This document shows positions 11,744 to 24,570 of a DNA stretch of 64,000 nucleotides, piece after piece; the first letter of the stretch is position 1, and every line of letters begins with the position of its first letter. The translations under genes and the position numbers were made by a program. The notes below the pieces were generated by a model. The model was not told the DNA's origin and did no database searches. It saw only the letters and a program-made list of their open reading frames with translations. Origin of the DNA: Siphonodentalium dalli (lineage: Eukaryota > Mollusca > Scaphopoda > Gadilida > Siphonodentaliidae); assembly GCA_032622095.1 (NCBI GenBank), contig CP136063.1, forward strand, positions 209,671,934 to 209,735,933, read 5' to 3'.

Positions 11744-11937
11744 TTTCAGAGGATGTAACAGGTGACATGGAAGGCATCCAAAACTATCTAAAATGCACCG
11801 ATGATCCGAAGCATACAATTCTTGAAAAGTTAAAGCAGACATCAAAATTTCGTCGAAATGAAATTAATAAAAACAAAGGAATGACTTTGAGGCAGCTGAG
11901 AGAGCTGTGGCCACGACTCTTTGATACACCAGGGGCA
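11744..11937 (+). CDS. SAMD3-like protein, internal exon (first recognised)
   Basis: Open exon after a CTACAATTCTAG acceptor and before a GTAAGT donor, ending in phase 0. It encodes roughly 64 residues, including the segment ILEKLKQTSKFRRNEINKN and the motif LRELWPRLFDTPGA. The basic helix followed by a WPRLFDTPG-type motif is what I recognise from the large, poorly characterised SAMD3-like family of fish and invertebrates; no function has been established to my knowledge. It reads in frame into the next exon at 18739. No SAM domain is visible in the window, so upstream exons are either outside or missing, and a start at the internal ATG (11767) cannot be excluded. The acceptor could also be the AG at 11748-11749. 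Confidence 0.72.
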
Positions 11938-12978
11938 GTAAGTATATCCTATGATACATCGCCTTGTGTCAGCATTCTTTTTTTCATCTTGAAAATTTTC
12001 AGACATCCTTGAAGTCTAACCTTCTCTAGGTCTCTTTAGATAGTACATGTATTCATAACTTTGTAATTTTAAGTTGTGATACAAGTATGCTTTGTTTGGT
12101 ATTAACCCTTTACCCATCACGTTGGCATTTCCCGGCATCAAGGTCTGCCGTCATAACGGCATATATCAGCATCCAGGTTTGCCGTTAGAACGGCATTTAT
12201 CGGCAGTAAAAAACATATATTGTTACTCTCTGTTTGGCACCATATTTCAGTATTTTTAGCAAATCAAAGACCACCATTATTAGTATCTATAGAAAGCTGA
12301 GATCATAATATAGCTATCTTTCAAATTATTTGGTATATTTGATTGATATTATAAAGATTTTCACCATGTAAACCTTTTCAAGATAGCTTGTATTTCAACA
12401 ACAAAATCTTTGTGTTTTCGGCTGTTGTCATCATAGACGCTTCGCCTTGTTGACTGTTCTGTAAGGTTGCGAGGGCAAACTACGTGGAATCCGACATTGG
12501 ATTATGTATTATTTCTTAGATAGTGATTTTTTCTTTCCAAATAGTGCAATATAAACATATTTTTCCCAGCCCTAAATCGGTCACAGATAAGTGAAACTCT
12601 CAGCGTAACGTTTGCGTAACTGGGATATTTTCCCTGTTCATTTGTAACAAGTCACATGACGATAACAAAAATTTATATTTTAATTTGTTTATATTATCTA
12701 AAGATATAAGTAAGTTCAATCATTTATGTCAAATATCTATTATATATTTTTTTTAATGTGTTGAGTAGCAATGCGGGGAACTAATTAGAAGCTTCCAGGA
12801 AACAGCGCGTTTACCAATTTCTGAACACAAGCTTCCATCCAAGCTGGGCGCGAATTTCAATCTTATAATTATCAATAATTTTTCAAGACACTAACAGTGA
12901 TCGATATTGCATCATCATTACATCAAGGTCAAGGTAACGCCTGTGTCTCAATTTGATTTATTTTTAGTATATTTCGTC

Positions 12979-14104
12979 TAGGGTCCTGCGAATATTAGAG
13001 ATTCGATTCGAAAGTCAAATTCGATTCGAATTCGAGTCGAAATTGCCAACTCAAAATTTCGAATATACACTGATGGAAAAGTAGGCTGTTTACGGACAAG
13101 TACACACATCGATCTTAGTTGTTTTTGTGCGATTTAATTACAGAAAATGATGTATATATGCACCTTATAATTCTTATTGTACATCGCGATTATATATATT
13201 AAATATAAGTATAGCCAGCAATTAGCCACTATAGGACTACTAAATACGCCTGAATTATAGCTTTGAACATGGTAGCCAAAAGCTCGGAAATCACCGATGG
13301 GCCGACAACGCGCGTGAATAATAATAGCTATGAGACTGAGCAACCGCTAGCGTTATCCGCCGTCTATCCGTCTCAGATTCTGCATTATGTAGTATACATG
13401 TAGCTGAGAATTTGAACAACATGTGTTCCCGGCATCGAAAAGTGCATTTTGGCGATGTTTTCTTTTGAAGTTTACTTTCAATTTCGGAGCGTTCTTTGAC
13501 ACTTCTTTGACAAAATGTCGTCGTTATTCATGTTTATTTTAAACATGATAAAGCTGCAGGTAGTGCAGGAACTTACACGTGAGATGAATGCAACCTGGTG
13601 TATAAATTGCAGGCATCTGGGACAATGGACCATCTATGGAATCATCTGTCCAAGAAGCATCCAGCACTACATAATCAGGTTACCCTGCGACTGTTGTTGC
13701 ATCTTCAAGTTTATAACAACGGGTGATTCCGAATGTCGATTTGAAATTTTGCATGTACATGCAAACTGTACAAATTTCGCGTGATTTTAGTTCTGATAAT
13801 CCGTTTAGTGGTTATATATTAATCGTCGTGACGGCCGCATGGACGTTTTTTTTAAATCTGCCTTTTTTTCTCGACAATTATCATTTGAAGTTATTAGTAT
13901 TGCAAACGACGGTTCATCGCCACATAAGTTATGATGGAACTTCGTGCATGTAGTTGATAGAACGGTTCAATCGTCTAATCGTTGACAAAACATGCCCAAT
14001 TGAGAATGTAACACACAGATATGATTCGATTCGATATTCGATTCGATTTCCAGAATTCGATTCGATATTCGATTCGATCAAAATCTCCAATTCGCAGGAC
14101 CCTA
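12979..14104 (+). mobile_element. hAT-type element, 1126 bp, with BED-finger remnant
   Basis: Perfect 14-bp terminal inverted repeats (TAGGGTCCTGCGAA and its complement) are flanked by a perfect 8-bp duplication, ATTTCGTC (12971-12978 and 14105-14112). An 8-bp duplication with short TIRs defines the hAT superfamily. Both subterminal zones are packed with ATTCGATTCGA-type words, as expected for transposase binding. The interior is too short for a transposase but keeps a piece of its BED zinc finger. It lies in the intron between the first two recognised SAMD3-like exons. Confidence 0.9.
13613..13678 (+). pseudogene. BED zinc-finger fragment of a hAT transposase
   Basis: After a TTGCAG acceptor-like site a 22-codon frame reads ASGTMDHLWNHLSKKHPALH. 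This matches the C-terminal half of a BED finger, where a leucine-containing helix carries the two zinc-binding histidines (HL...KH). The N-terminal Cys pair was not found in the upstream ~150 bases, and the frame soon closes. It is the only recognisable coding relic in the hAT element and is unlikely to be functional. Confidence 0.7.
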
Positions 14105-15672
14105 ATTTCGTCATCATTAATTATTCAACAAGATGTCTTGCTAACTATTATTTAGTTTGGCATCTCATGTATTCACAAATAGAATGCTCTATGATCGACC
14201 TTAATGGCAATTCAATCTTTTTCAAATGACATGTGATGGACATGATCTACGCATGTAAATGTGCCTTAATATGTCTTAATTAACTGGGTCAAGTTCGAAG
14301 TACGTATGCATTACCTTTGTGAGGTACACGGAAGGAGTTGTTTCAGCGCTGAATATATACATGTAGTTCTTGCGATATTACTAAAGTTCATTTTCACTGC
14401 GCTTTAACTCAGGGATATCCACTGGTAAATTCGACAAATTGTGATGTGAAAAATCACAGAAATGACTACATAAAACTTGGTTTATGTTTTATTTGAAATG
14501 CTTGTGTCAATGCGTGGAGCTGTGAAAACGCACTCAATGTGGCGCGCCATTTTCAAACATAATGATTGAACGCATTTCGTTATCTTCATTTTAAGAACTA
14601 TCTCAGCTGACTATCTTGCCAATTTATATTGATAAAAATGTTTGGAAATTTGATTTTTCCCCCTCATTCATCACAAGACCATATGAATAATATTTTATTT
14701 TAATACATTGAGTGAACAATCTTGACAATTCAATAACGTTTTGATCGGAAAGTTCGACAAATATTTTAGATTTTCTCTTCACGCATTGTAGAAGAATGTG
14801 ATACACGTCCCAACGTCACGCCAATTCAGCCCAATGTTGTGGGCACGGGGATTGCTGATATTTATTACCCAAATAAATGATGTTGTTAAAGCGCATTGAC
14901 AAATACATAATCTTGAGTATATTCAATATAATCGAAAAATACCTAGGAATGGACGCATGAATCAATCCAAATGTTTTATTTAAAAAACACTCCCGCCAAG
15001 AAACGCACTGATAACTTGCGCACAAAATATGTACCTGTGAACACGTGTTGTTATCATGTGGGGCGCACAATGGGGACTGTCATTTATCATGGTTATAACT
15101 ATTACCCATTCGGTAATGTCAAGGTTAAAAAAAAAACCCGATGCCAAACAAAAGTAAACAAAAACATGTGCGATGTAATCGATGGCACAATGTGGTCTAG
15201 TTTTGACTAATAATGCAGACAATTGTAACTGAATTTACATGTAACTATCCAAGAATTAATATGCCACTTGATGATTTATTTTATGTTTCATTTCACCACG
15301 TAGCTATTGCTTAAAACATTAATTAATCACCCAATTTCGTGAAGTGGTTTGCCGACAGAGAAATGAAACTGAAAGTCTGTTTGTTACATTTATTGTTATA
15401 AAATATAAATATAAAACCTAATAAATATTCACCATACTATCATGCTAGAGGGAGGGGGATTCACAACTCTGAAAAAAAATTTACTCCCATTCATCCAGAT
15501 GAACATAATTTCATAAAACAAGAGCCACCATAAAATTTAGTAATAATCCATTTTTTCCCAATAACTTTGACGTCACCAAAAAGTTCTGTTGGCTGGGGTG
15601 GTGACGTTCTCTCCTGTCAGCATTGGCTGGAGGTAATGACGTTAGTCATATCACTGTTGTGTAAAGGGTTAA

Positions 15673-17184
15673 TACTCAATTTTATTGACTTCATGTGTTT
15701 CGTCTGCAAATGTACTTCAACTGTATTATTTACTGCTTACAATCAAGTTATAGATTGATGACTATAATCAGGATGAGACAGGTTCGCAATCGTGAGAGAT
15801 AGTTTGCTTTCGGTGGCTGTTCTATTCTATTTCCCTGCCATTTTCGAAACACATGCACACAAGAGACATACTAGTAGAGTTATCTTTCTTCCCGCAAAAT
15901 TTTCACTAAGTTTTGTCTATACCTACATTCAGTAATCTGTTTATTGAAACACAGTACATGTGATGTAGATCCCGAAGCCGCCATCACATGCTGCCGCCAT
16001 CGCATATTTTGACATCAGAAAATGCCGGATATTATTGAATACCATGTTTGTTTTACACAGTTTAATCTACAACCGATGGGTTAACAATGTTTGATCGCAT
16101 ATCAAAGAGATTCCGACAACATGAATACTACTAACTTATTATGCAACAGTCGGCAGTTCTTTTGATGATGCGACATGGTTACTCTTCAGGTCGTTGTATA
16201 TTTTACAAATTGGCGGCACTGCAGCTTTGAACTTATGGTGATGTAGTTGTATATTTATACTTGAAAAGCGGCACTACATCTTTGAAATGTGCCGACTGTC
16301 AGTGTTCAATGAACTGAATGCACTTGCCCTTGAATCTGATTGAATCCATGGGGAGTTGATTGACATTCTCTGGAAACCAGGGAACCTATGGCATTTTAAT
16401 CAACGGTATTCTCGCCATGTCATTTGCGAGTATACTTTGTTTTCATATATAAGTATACTTAGATGTTACTGGCATCTTGCTGCTGGCATATCAGTCTGAA
16501 GTCGAAAGAAGTCCCAATGTATCTTAGGCCAAAAAAAAAAGGTTTTTGTTCTCAGGCCCCGCCGCATTGAATAAAAAGGGCCGCATTAGTCCTTTTTATT
16601 GCAATGCCTGATGTTATGACAAAAAAAATTGAAAAAAAAAACATTTTTTTTATTTTTTATTTTATCAACATGTCCATAACAGATATGTGTTGAATATTAG
16701 TTTGCATTGAGCTCTAACATGTAATGTGTTAAAAAGTGACTTGCAGGCTTACAACATGAAGTAGATGACTACAATTAAGAAAATGATTAGCTGATCCTCA
16801 TCCTCTTCTTACAATTAGTCATTGTGAACAACTTACACTAATTGTAACTTTATACAATTGAAAGGCACAGGACTAAATTCAGGATCACATATTAGAATGG
16901 AGAGGTATCAGTTTTTAGACAACAATAACAGTAGTTAATGTCAGGGGAATTATATATTGTTAGGGAATCACAGTCATACACTGGTAGTACAATGTCATTT
17001 TTATATAAGACTAAATGAGTTTATATGCATAACAGTTCCCTCTACCTTTCTGGTTATTACTAGACAGAGGAAGGTATCTTTGTCCATGCCTACTATGTGC
17101 AGAAAAAATAAAAATAAAATCCTCCCTCCCTCATTGATTTGAAAAAAAACTTCTTTTTTTTTAATTTGAAATTTTCATTTTTCA
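15673..17184. other. Intronic sequence, nothing recognised
   Basis: AT-rich intron of the SAMD3-like gene. A small inverted repeat around AATAAAAAGGGCCGCATTAG (16570-16605) and several poly-A/T tracts (16545, 16620-16670) are visible. I find no exon with a convincing acceptor, open frame and donor. Confidence 0.45.
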
Positions 17185-18352
17185 ATTTTTATGTAGTGTC
17201 GACGTCCGGATTGACCACCCGTCGCGCGTCCGTCCGTCTGTCCGTAGACACTTTACGCATGGTGCGATAACTCAAATATTTTTTATCTGATCGGAACCAA
17301 ATTTGGTATGTGAGTTTCACAGCCCAAAATACAGATCGAGTTCGAATATGGGTTTGATCCGATTTTTTTTAAAGGAGTTATCACCCTTTTTTTTTAAACA
17401 ATTTGAACAAACAGTTTGATTTTTTTTTTTGATTTTTTTTTTTTACTTTTATAATAATAATAAAAAAAATGTCATTGACTCTTTCATTGGTTTTCATTTA
17501 TATATTGATGATTATGATACAAGTTGATAAAAAGGTTCCCATTCTTTTTTTTTAGATAATTAAGTTAAACAAATTTGAAAAACTAACACAATTATAACTA
17601 TGCCAAGGGTAACCTGAATCACCACACCAAATTTGTTTAAATCTGTCCAAAATCTTGTGTTATGTACTGGTAAATCTGTTTGGAGAAACATTAAATCCAA
17701 TTCATCAATTCCATCCCATGCCTTTGGACTACTTAGCTATTGATAAGGCTATATTATTTTCTGATGTCTCTTATGGCAGTGTGCCAAATAATCTGACAAT
17801 GGTATCTAATTTAAAATAAAGATTCAACAATAAACATCACATGATATTAACAGTAGACATGGACATCTGTGCTGCAGAGTTATATCTTCAGATGGTCTGA
17901 GGTCATTATAATTGTTATTGGTTTAATAGAGAGGTCAGTGTTCAACATAAACAATTCCTGTGATTTGTTGACAGCTCTGCTACATAATTGATATTAATGG
18001 GTCAGCAGTGTGGTGGCTTATCTGTATACTATATTGTTGGTAGAATTTGACACATTATTATTGTAAACTTAAATTGGACTCTCTTAACCTAAGTATTCCA
18101 TGTCCAGGTCACACCTTTCACATTTAACCCAAGGCTGTGGTGGTTTAGCATTACCGATCCTGTACCAGTGTATTCTCTTATATAAATGCCAGTGACCCAT
18201 AAATTCCAATAATTTGTGTTATGTAAATTTGTCTATAATAGTACATATCAGTATACTCTATAATTCAACACCAAAACTCTCATTTATCTGATCATAGTAA
18301 ATTTTTATCGCCAAGGGATGGGTTAGCATCTGCCGATCGTGACCGGCCTCTC
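17185..18352 (+). mobile_element. Pearl-like family B element, copy 2 (degenerate)
   Basis: A truncated leader, GTCGACGTCCGGATTGACCA with CGTCCGTCTGTCC, is followed by one unit (GATCGGAACCAAATTTGGTA, AATACAGATCGAGTTCGAAT). The tail ATGGGTTAGCATCTGCC, a damaged hairpin (GCCGATCGTGACCGGC) and CTCTCGTT ends near 18350. About 900 bp of AT-rich filler separates unit and tail, similar in part to the filler in copy 1 (for example CCAATAATTTGTGTTAT and TAACAGTATACTCTATAATT-like words), so the filler belongs to the element. Confidence 0.65.
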
Positions 18353-18738
18353 GTTTTTTTTTAAAGTAAAAAATTATTAATTTAACCAAATAAACTATAA
18401 ACTTTGAATTTTTTTGTTAGATTGAACACATTTAATAAATTTTTTTTAAATCAAACTTGTGAAAAACTAATGTATTCCATTGTATCACAACTTCAGGTAT
18501 CTATCATCATGTTTCCCATATTTTATTCTTCTTTTAATTAATGTTTTGAAGAAAGTTATTCATTCTTTATTTATGTTGTCCCTGGTCAGGTTGTCCCAAG
18601 TCGTGTTATCCCAGTTTGATTGGGGGTGGTTGGTACCATTTCCATGACAGACAGATATTCAGACCCATAATTAAATATGTGGGTCTGAAGTTTACTGAGA
18701 CTGTTTCATGACATTTTCCCAAATTAATTCTCTTCCAG

Positions 18739-18901
18739 ATTCAACAAGACTTCTTGGATATGTACTCAAACGAAATTGCCGAAAAACTTCTTCTCAATTG
18801 GGAAGTCAAATTCAGAGATAAAGTAGTCTGCCAAACAAATGCGGACAAGCCAAATTGGAGAGAATTGTTTAGCATTAATGTCCTGGAGGTTCTAAATGAA
18901 A
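18739..18901 (+). CDS. SAMD3-like protein, internal exon 2
   Basis: Acceptor CTCTTCCAG, donor GTAAGT. Entering in phase 0 it encodes about 54 residues starting IQQDFLDMY, with EIAEKLLLNWEVKF, KVVCQTNADKPNWRELFSIN and VLEVLNE. Joined to the previous exon it gives ...RLFDTPGA-IQQDFLDMY, the expected continuation of the family's conserved block (DTPG followed by a DF motif and a helix ending in W). The exon leaves one base of a split codon that is completed at 25334, a phase match that supports the model. Confidence 0.75.
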
Positions 18902-18939
18902 GTAAGTCATCGATTTTGTTGATATTGGGGTCCATCTAA

Positions 18940-19654
18940 CTATTATAATCAAGTTATTCCCTTTTTCCAATTTAGAAACTTTTGCAACCCTGCAAATTTG
19001 TCCAAGATTGTATTACTTCATTTAATGGTCAATATTTTTGGGAGCATAGTGTTTATCTTTTCTGTCTGTCTGTCCATCCATCTGTCTGATGTAAGATTTA
19101 GTCTGGCCGCCAGGTCACAGATGCGTGTTTTGGCATATAAAGTTTTTTTCTCTGCGGATTTTGTAAATTCAGGTATCCGACATCAAGATTTTATCGGCTG
19201 GCCATCTGTCAGCCTTGAGCAATTTTTTTTATAGCGCCCTAAAAAGTATACCCCCCCCCCCCCCCCCCAATTTTTTCCCAGATGTAAAACCACAGTTACT
19301 TGGAATTTGTTGCAAATTCACATGACTAATCTTGTAAAATGTAAATAAATGTATATATTTTCATGAAGCTAAGACATGACACTATTTTGGGCCAAAATTG
19401 AAACTCACCATCCAAGATGGCCACCAAAATGGCCGTCGGAAGTTGAAAATATGACATTTTTTCACAAATATCTTCTAGATCAGTTCATGCTGTTTGGAAC
19501 TGGTTGAGTAATATGACTTTATTTTGTATATTAACTAATCATTGGACCAATTAAATATGCAATTATTGGGGTCCTATCCGCTTGTGATCCCTCAAAAATT
19601 CGATTTTACAGAATGCGGTATAAGATTTCACAAAAAATCACAACTGGGATTCTA
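18940..19654. other. Intronic repeat fragments and an 18-bp poly-C run
   Basis: 18950-19040 resembles a decayed family C unit (AAGTTATTCCCTTTTTCCAA, TTAGAAACTTTTGCAACC). A run of 18 C lies at 19251-19268. From 19395 onwards, words such as AAGATGGCCACCAAAATGG match the repeats inside the adjacent palindrome. No gene. Confidence 0.5.
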
Positions 19655-20509
19655 GTCATATTTCAACAAGAAATGAACAGAAGGTTACAATTAAGTGAGG
19701 CATACCATTACCTATGAATATTCCAACTCACTGGAACCAAAATTCTTACTTTGGCTCAAAATGGCTGCCAAAATGGCCGCCAAAATATGGAACATGGTAA
19801 ATATTGCCCTAGGGTGACCTGCAATCGCTTACAAGTTGTGGTTGATGTACAAAATTATGCCTTCTATACATTGAATACTAACATGTCTGCTGTACCATGG
19901 TTAATTGTTACTGTTGTCACCACTGACATCACCAAAAATATTGAACTTTTCTCTCAAAAACTTGACATAAATATCGGCAACAATTCACTTTTCAGGTTTG
20001 GACCATTTTTTCTAGTAAATTGTAACTTTCTTTGGATTGAAAGGTGTTTGTTGTATTGGTCTATCTTAAATGTGTCACACTACGGTGTTTATAGACCAAA
20101 TTGCTCAAGATGGCTTCCAAAATGGCAACCAAATTTGTAATAAGTAATTTTTTTACATATATCATTATAACATATATATATAACATTATTCTCTGCGTTA
20201 TCCGAAAAGGTAGCAAATTGTCACTCACTAGGTTATTATACGTGTTAGTTAATTAACTGATAACTAAATGTTATATTATGGTTGTCCCAGTTCCGTATGG
20301 GGCATGACAAATTCATTTTAAAGTATGGAATTTTGCGGAGAACCTCTTTTGTGATTCTGACCATATTATTGAAAGGAAATGGGCAGAACTTTGAGACAGA
20401 ACTGAGATGAACCATAATCTGTGGCTCTTCTGGTCCATTATGATAAACCAATATCAACTGAATACAGGGTGGATGCCAAGATGGTAGCCACAGAGTTACT
20501 CTATGATCA

Positions 20510-22070
20510 TAGGTGAGGTGAATATGTATACATGGAGTTAGTCATGAATGATGTGAATATGTATACAATGATTAACTATATGGTTATGAGTGTGTTGTCC
20601 ATAGTGAGATGTATAGGTATACAGGGAGAGGTCATGGTCAGGTGTGGGGTGAATCGGTATGCATGGAGTGACTGTATGGTGTATGGTTGTGTGTATCCTG
20701 TATGGTGCACCCGGTGTGCCTGTATGGACATTGATGTGGTTTTGGATATAGCTACATGGTCATCTATGTATTGATTATGTATATATGGAGTGACTGTAAG
20801 GTCATGGGTGGGATGTACATGTGTTTTCTGTATGATCATGGTTGGGTGTGTGGATAAATAGTGAGTGATTTTATGGTTACGGGTAATGTGTATGGTATAC
20901 ATATTCACCTCACCATTGGCCATGTCACTCACTGTATTCCTATTTGTCACACCGTAGCGGAATAGCCACTCAAGATATACTAATACACCCCAGCCATGTC
21001 AGTATAGTCAATCCATGTGTGCATATGCACATCATCCATGGCCATATGTCCACTCGCTATATACACATACACCTCGCCGATGACCATATAGCAAGACGTG
21101 TGTATACCCGCATAACCTACACATGACCATACCGCCACGAGTCGCCAAACAGGAACACCAGGTATACTCACACACCTGACACATGACCATTTAGTCACTC
21201 GCTGTATAGATATTCATTACATTTATTATCATACAGTCACTCCTTGTATACCTGCTCATCTCACCATTGACCATAGTCACTACCTGTATACATATTCCAC
21301 ACACAGTCATATAACCACTTGATATATACATATGAAGCCCACCCTAGACCATAGAGTCACTCCAGGTATACATATACACCTCACCACTGGTCATTCAGTC
21401 CTTCAAACCTGCACACTCGACCACTCATACCATCCATACTTGCATATACACCTCACACATGACAATTCAGCAATGCACTGTATAATCATACACGCCATCC
21501 ATGATCATACAGCTAATCCCTACACACCCACCAATGATAATACATCCACGAGATATATACATATACATCCCATCCATTACCACAAGGACACACCCTATAT
21601 ACCCACACGATAATGTCCACCCTTCTTACTCCAGGTATGCATATACACTTCAAACATGACAGTACAGTCATTCCATGTATACCATACACATTACCCGTAA
21701 CCATAAAATCACTCACTATTTATCCACACACCCCATCCATGATCATACAGAAAACACATGTACATCCCACCCATGACCTTACAGTTACTCCATATATACA
21801 TAATCATTACATAGATGACCATGTAGCTATATCCATACACCACATCAATGTCCATACAGACACCCTGTACAGGATACACACAACCATACACCATACAGTC
21901 ACTCCATGCATACCGATTCACCCCACACCTGGCCATAACCTCTCCCTGTATACCTATACATCTCACTATGGACAACACACTCATAACCATTTCGTCACTC
22001 ATTGTATACATATTCACATCATTCATGACATACACTAACTTCATGTATACATATTCACCTCACCTATGAT
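20510..22070. repeat. Degenerate ~42-bp minisatellite at the palindrome centre
   Basis: Units of about 42 bp read roughly ATGTATACATATTCACCTCA, CCCATGACCATACAGTCACTC. From 20903 to 22070 the plus-strand orientation is as written. From 20510 to 20902 it is reversed, because that part belongs to the left arm. Units differ strongly from one another, so the array is old. Readings through it give Thr/His/Tyr-rich or Met/Val-rich peptides with no meaning. Confidence 0.8.
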
Positions 22071-22396
22071 CATAGAGTAACTCCGTGGCTACCATCTTGG
22101 CATCCATCCTGTATCCAGTTGATATTGGTTTATCATAATGGACCAGAAGAGCCACATATTATGGTTCATCTCAGTTCCGTCTCAAAGTTCTGCCCATTTC
22201 CTTTCAATAATATGGCCAGAATCACAAAAAAGGTTCTCCGCAAAATTCCATACTTTAAAATGAATTTGTCATGCCCCATACAGAACTGGGAAAACCATAA
22301 TAGAACATTTAGTTGTCAGTTAATTAACTAACACGTATAATAACCAAGTGAGTCACAATTTGCTACCTTTTCGGATAACGCAGAGAATAATGTTAT

Positions 22397-23645
22397 TAGT
22401 CGAGTTTTTTTCCAAAACTCGACTTATAGTTTGATGAGGGACAGTGGGCGGCGGACGGGCGGGCGACGTGTTTTGCTTATAACTCAACCGTTTATTGACG
22501 GATTAAAATTTTGGTGTGTGAGTACATATCCATGCACGTAAGCTGCAGACAAAAATCGGGTTCGTCCACACATTTATTACAGAGTTATGGCCCTTTGAAT
22601 TTTCAGCTCGTTAGCGCGATAACTTCAACAAACGTTATCTGATTTGATTGAAATTTGCTATATAGGTGTCTCGGATGAGTTCGAAAACCGATAAAATTTG
22701 ATACAGTTATGGCCCTTAATTAGTCATTTTTTACAATTTTCAGCTCGTTAGCGCGATAACTTCAACAAACGTTATCCGATTTGATTGAAATTTGGTATAT
22801 AGGTGTCTCCCAAGAATATCTCGTATGAGTTCGATAACCGGCCTCGTCCGATAAAATTTGATAGAGTTATGGCCCTTAATTAGTCATTTTTCACGAATTT
22901 TCAGCTCGTTAGCGCAATAACTTCAACAAACGTTATCCGATTTGATTGAAATTTGGTATATAGGTGTCTCCTAAGAATATCTCGGATGACTTCGAAAACC
23001 GGCCGGTCCGATAAAATTTGATACAGTTATGGCCCTTAATTAGTCATTTTTCACAATTTTCAGCTCGTTAGCGCGATAACTTCAACAAACGTTATACAAT
23101 TTGATTGAAATTTGGTATATAGGTGTCTCCCAAGAATATCTCGGTCGAGTTCGAAAACCGGCCAGGTCCGATAAAATTTGATAGAGTTATGGTCCTTAAG
23201 TAGTCATTTTGTACGAATTTTGAGCTCGTTAGCGCGATAACTTCAACAAACGTCATCCGATTCCACTAAAATTTGGTATATAAGTGTCTTCCAATAATAT
23301 CCTGGACGAGTTCGAAAACCAGCCTGGCCCAATAAAATTTGATGGAGTTATGGCCCTTAATTAGTCATTTTTCGTGAATTTTTAGCTCGTTAGCGCGATA
23401 ACTTCAACAAACGTCCTCCGATTTGTTTAAAATTTGGAATAGACATACTTGCCAATAATATTTCGGACGAGTTCGAAAACCAGCCTGGCCCGATAAAATT
23501 TGATGGAGTTATCGCCCTTAATTAGTCATTTTTCGATTTTACCTATTAATTAGTCTACCGATACTGATGCACACCAATTGGCGGTAGCCACCGGCGGTAA
23601 GCCACCGAAAACGAGACACAGCATCTCTGATGCCACCTCTTGTTT
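22397..23645 (+). mobile_element. Pearl-like family E element inserted in the palindrome's right arm
   Basis: The left arm preserves the empty site, so the borders are sharp. The 5' end has the hairpin GTCGAGTTTT...AAAACTCGAC, followed by a GGCGGACGGGCGGGCGACG leader. About six units of 150-175 bp carry AGCTCGTTAGCGCGATAACT, TCAACAAACGTTATCCGATT, GAAATTTGGTATATAGGTGT and GAGTTATGGCCCTTAATTAG. The 3' end has GGCGGTAGCCACCGGCGG, then CACCTCTTGTTT. No coding sequence. Confidence 0.88.
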
Positions 23646-24165
23646 ATATAATGTTATAATTATATATGTAAAAAAAATAACTTATTACCAATTTGGTTGC
23701 CATTTTGGAAGCCATCTTCATCAATTTGGTCTATAAACACGGTAGTGTGACACAATTAAGATAGACCAATACAATAAACACCTTTCAATCCAAAGATAGT
23801 TACATTTTACTAGAAAAAATGGTCCAAACCTGAAAAGTGAATTTTTGCCGATATTTATGTCAAGTTTTTGAGAGAAAAGTTCAATATTTTTGGTGATGTC
23901 AGTGTTGATAACAGCAACAATTAACCATGGTACAGCAGACATCTTAGTATTCAATGTATAGAAGGCACAATAGCCAATTTTGTACATCAACGACAACTTG
24001 TAAGCGATTGCAGGACACCCTAGGGCAATATTTACCATTTTCCATATTTTGGCAGCCATTTTGAGCCAAAGTAAGAATTTTGGTTCCAGTGAGTTGGAAT
24101 ATTCATAGGTAATGGTATGCCTCACTTAATTGTAACCTTCTGTTCATTTCTTGTTGAAATATGAC

Positions 24166-24570
24166 GATGTGTCGCTCACAAATTTGTTTCCAATCGTTGA
24201 AAGTCAAGGTCACAGGACAAGGTCGTTCTCTCAGAATAAGTCACCAGACAGTAACATTCATGTCCGCTCCATAACTTTTGTGTACATCACATGATTTCAA
24301 CGAAATAAAGTGTGATAGTCAACCAAGGGTGACAGTGTGTCACTATATGTGTGCATTGCGGTTTGTCCAACTCAAGGTCACATGATGTTTTCAAACCCAA
24401 TTTCATCTGCACCAGTCATATTTTCTTGCACCCTTCGTGTCCACTCCATAACATCGCGATACACCATTTGATTCATTTGAAACTTGGCATAGTTGTCCCT
24501 AAGGAGGAGACGATGTGTAGCGCAAAAAATTTTGTTTCCAATCATTGAAGGTGAAGGTCACAGAACAAGG
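24166..24570 (+). repeat. Two-unit tandem repeat (family F) with AAGGTCACA words
   Basis: Two related stretches about 344 bp apart begin GACGATGTGT and contain TTTGTTTCCAATC and AAGGTCACAG. Between them are CCGCTCCATAAC and CATTTGAAACTTGGCATAGT, the same kind of words seen in the other tandem-core families. It directly abuts the right end of the palindrome. Confidence 0.6.

Larger units (their letters stand above)
12106..15668. mobile_element. Possible large TTAA-flanked element enclosing a hAT copy
   Basis: The tips read CCCTTTAC on the left and GTAAAGGG on the right, each bordered by TTAA (12102-12105 and 15669-15672), as in the smaller MITEs in this window. Beyond the first eight bases the ends do not match well, so the pairing may be accidental. 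The interior lacks long coding sequence. It holds direct near-repeats of CCGTTATAACGGCAT type at 12140-12215 and the hAT element at 12979. Confidence 0.3.
19655..24165. mobile_element. Large palindromic (foldback) element, interrupted
   Basis: The arms are about 1.25 kb. The left arm is 19655-20902. The right arm is 21674-24165 but is split by a 1.25-kb family E insertion at 22397-23645. The arm tips start GTCATATTTCAACAAG. The arms contain AAAATGGCTGCCAAAATGG, a stretch around GTCTGCTGTACCATGG, and the inner minisatellite. Divergence between arms is modest (scattered substitutions and small indels). Parallel open frames on opposite strands (for example around 19751 and 24125, or 20576 and 22038) arise from the mirrored sequence and are not genes. 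The element lies in the SAMD3-like intron between exons 2 and 3. Confidence 0.85.

Noticed and set aside
20576-22044. Minus- and plus-strand frames of 70-140 codons rich in Thr/His/Tyr or Met/Val
   Set aside because: They are readings of the 42-bp minisatellite and its inverted copy; the same peptides appear on both strands because of the palindrome.
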